The notes under the pieces were generated by a model that did no database searches, was not told the DNA's origin, and was given only the letters and a program-made list of their open reading frames with translations. Shown here in pieces: positions 62,452 through 64,000 of a stretch of DNA of 64,000 bases (the first letter of the stretch is position 1; every line of letters starts with the position of its first letter). Position numbers and translations under genes: made by a program. Source of the stretch: Armatimonadota bacterium (GTDB lineage Bacteria > Armatimonadota > UBA5829 > DTLH01); contig JAKPFN010000147.1 of NCBI GenBank assembly GCA_029551395.1, positions 1 to 64,000 of the forward strand, given 5' to 3'.

Positions 62452-63218
62452 TATCTACGTATCTTGGGCAAGTTGTTTACGGAATTACTGTCCCATACCT
62501 CACCATACTGTGGGAAGTATCCACTACCCTGATTGTTCCTGTAACCCTGGTCGTAACGGTTGTTATAACCATTTCCATAATTTATTCCATTGTAGCCCAT
62601 TCCGTTGTAACCATATCCGTTGTTCATGCCATTGAACCCTTGATTAAAGTTGCCCATTCCAGGCCCCATATATCCAAGTCCGCCTCCAAAGCCTCCGTAG
62701 AGTCCTCCGATGTTGTTATATTCACGGGAACGAGTATCTTCACCATTCAATATCGCAACTATGTCGTAGGCGTCGACGAAGTTCAAAGGTATCTTCTCAA
62801 GCCGGACTTCTTCCGTAATAGGATCAGATATGTCTATCGAAGGCGGTTCATACTGGCCACCTATAGGCTTTTCAACTTCTTCCCTCTTTGCCACGATATA
62901 AACATCACCTGTCTTCTTCCAGGTGTAGCCTCGTGGAGAAAGAAGCAATCTCAACGCAACATCTACCGGTTGATTATCTATATTCGCTGTTACCATACCT
63001 TGCACTTCAGCAGCAAAAGTGTAATTGACTCCTGCCTGATTGAATATAGACATCAACACGGTTTTGAGATCAGCATCGCGCACGTTGAGCGTTATGCGCT
63101 TCTGGCTGAGAGCCGAATCATTTACATTCTCATCAGTTGTCTGTGCTAAAGCTGGGACAGCAGCCAAACACACTGAAAGCACTGTCAGCAATACCAGCAA
63201 TACATACACTACTCGCAT
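62451..63218 (-). CDS. STN-domain protein with Gly/Asn/Tyr-rich tail
   Basis: The product is 255 residues with a signal peptide (VVYVLLVLLTVLSVCLAAVPALA). The STN (secretin and TonB N-terminal) domain occupies about 40-115: KRITLNVRDADLKTVLMSIFNQAGVNYTFAAEVQGMVTANIDNQPVDVALRLLL. The rest is a linker with SIDISDPITEEVRLEKIPLNFVDAYDIVAIL, a second secretin N-domain fragment, and a tail of Gly, Asn and Tyr (YGYNGMGYNGINYGNGYNN). There is no secretin pore domain. It may dock to a secretin or signal to the co-transcribed sigma system. Confidence 0.82.
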   Translation of the reverse strand: MRVVYVLLVLLTVLSVCLAAVPALAQTTDENVNDSALSQKRITLNVRDADLKTVLMSIFNQAGVNYTFAAEVQGMVTANIDNQPVDVALRLLLSPRGYTWKKTGDVYIVAKREEVEKPIGGQYEPPSIDISDPITEEVRLEKIPLNFVDAYDIVAILNGEDTRSREYNNIGGLYGGFGGGLGYMGPGMGNFNQGFNGMNNGYGYNGMGYNGINYGNGYNNRYDQGYRNNQGSGYFPQYGEVWDSNSVNNLPKIRR

Positions 63219-63310
63219 AAACCATACACCAGCCTTTCATCTGAATTGACCATCCAATTACTTAGACCCTCGATGGCAGGTGTTACTTCAAAATACTTGG
63301 AAAATAAATT

Positions 63311-63347
63311 CAAAAAAGCCCGGTAGATTTTTTAATCCACCGGGCTT
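63311..63347 (-). terminator. Rho-independent terminator of the partial barrel gene
   Basis: On the minus strand the stem AAGCCCGGTGGATT / AATCTACCGGGCTT (one mismatch) is followed by TTTTGAATTT. It lies just after the stop of the gene at the right edge and separates it from the STN gene. Confidence 0.88.
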
Positions 63348-63361
63348 CGATGTAAATCTGG

Positions 63362-64000
63362 TTAGAACCTGATTGTTCTCGCTACAGAAAGCGGTGTATC
63401 GTTGGAAAATGCGAAATCAAAACCAAACAACCCAATACCGGTCGTTAAAGCTTCTCCGCTGTAACCAGCGCGGAGGGCAATCTTCTTATGCGGCTTGAAC
63501 TCCACGCCCAGCCGAAGGTCTCTATCATCACCATAGGCTTGCGTTAAGTTTACCAGGTCAGCTACCAGGAGAGTCCTGGAGTTCGGCTGCATCGCTATAC
63601 CTATACTCCAGATAGTATCCTGCTCTATCTCGCCTAAATCTGGCTTCAACAGGTTCGTAACCACCAAGCCGTAGCTCAATCTGGAAGGATTATCTGTCCG
63701 ATAGATTATTCCGAGGTCAGCTCCAAGCCCGGATTCATCTTTTACCGGCTCATTTGATGTTTGCAGCAGGTTGTCAGGATCAAGAGAACCTGACCAGGTG
63801 ATTGTCCTTCGAAGATACTCTCCACGAACCAGCCTTACACGGGTACCAATCCACAAATCACCTTTACCTGAAGCAAATTTTGGTACCTGGAAACCGAGCG
63901 AAAGAGAAGGCATAGCCAGAGCTTGCTCTATCCAGACTTCTGCCTCCATCTGAGTTGGATCAGTAGGCAAAACACCCGTCTGTGCCCACTGTCTGAAAGC
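63362..64000 (-). CDS. Outer-membrane beta-barrel protein, 3' part (runs off the window)
   Basis: The frame is open to the right edge; upstream of the track start it continues AFRQWAQTGVLPTDPTQME, so the start lies outside. The visible 212 residues have the alternating beta pattern of a barrel (YLRRTITWSGSLDPDNL, SYGLVVTNLLKP, LLVADLVNLTQAYGDDRDLRLGVEFKPHKKIALRAGYSG) and end with an aromatic residue, VARTIRF, as outer-membrane proteins do. It resembles PorV/TraF-like or spirochaete UPF0164-like barrels. It supports a diderm envelope. Confidence 0.75.
   Translation of the reverse strand, partial: AFRQWAQTGVLPTDPTQMEAEVWIEQALAMPSLSLGFQVPKFASGKGDLWIGTRVRLVRGEYLRRTITWSGSLDPDNLLQTSNEPVKDESGLGADLGIIYRTDNPSRLSYGLVVTNLLKPDLGEIEQDTIWSIGIAMQPNSRTLLVADLVNLTQAYGDDRDLRLGVEFKPHKKIALRAGYSGEALTTGIGLFGFDFAFSNDTPLSVARTIRF

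Noticed and set aside
1-64000. CRISPR arrays and insertion sequences
   Set aside because: No regularly spaced direct repeats and no transposase-like protein were seen. The only long repeats are the RHS core copies and the PEP-CTERM paralogues.

Overview
The window looks like a chromosomal segment from an uncultured, free-living, diderm bacterium of moderate GC, probably Armatimonadota or a near relative. The phylum is an inference from family content: three PEP-CTERM proteins, an STN-domain protein and an outer-membrane barrel (an outer membrane), an archaeal-type translin homologue, a selenocysteine tRNA, RHS fragments, and GH2 and GH127 glycosidases. No rRNA, CRISPR array, transposase or complete prophage was seen.

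Layout. 0.4-2.5 kb: three paralogous PEP-CTERM surface proteins on the minus strand, with a strong promoter and a terminator. 2.7-14.6 kb: metabolism and accessory genes (PaaK-type CoA ligase with a double-ACT partner, EEP phosphatase, alanine racemase, esterase, two small membrane proteins, Acg-type nitroreductase, a metzincin-like secreted protein, a family-4-like uracil-DNA glycosylase lacking some iron-sulfur ligands, a membrane GAF protein). 14.8-27.0 kb: ten co-directional genes for a surface polysaccharide or lipid-linked glycan (GT2, GT4, epimerase, two DUF362 proteins, two flippases, a radical SAM/SPASM enzyme, a YfhO-type membrane protein). 27-31.3 kb: folP, a hypothetical protein, an FmdB zinc ribbon, a 56-residue ferredoxin absent from the ORF track, and a frameshifted secreted HExxH protein.

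31.5-36.8 kb: an intracellular GH2 gene followed by an accessory island with two truncated RHS C-terminal tips. Each tip is followed by a small membrane protein, and the island ends at a duplicated scrap of the GH2 3' end beside tRNA-Val. 36.9-39 kb: a translin homologue overlapping the CCA-adding enzyme. 39-46 kb: a double zinc-finger membrane protein and a secreted partner, an HTH-metallo-beta-lactamase fusion, tRNA-Sec, an MFS transporter, tRNA-Ser, and a lytic transglycosylase. 46-53 kb: an M16 peptidase, a secreted protein, typA with a promoter and leader hairpin, ywbE, and a nitronate monooxygenase. 53.6-58.4 kb: convergent exported GH127 and GH2 glycosidases for plant-type glycans. 58.7-64 kb: a minus-strand STN protein / ECF sigma / anti-sigma / TPR operon, preceded by a partial outer-membrane barrel gene.

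The best candidates for undescribed biology are the tandem orphan RHS tip plus membrane-protein modules next to tRNA-Val, the translin-cca overlap, the DUF362/radical-SAM polysaccharide locus, and the uracil-DNA glycosylase with missing cluster cysteines.
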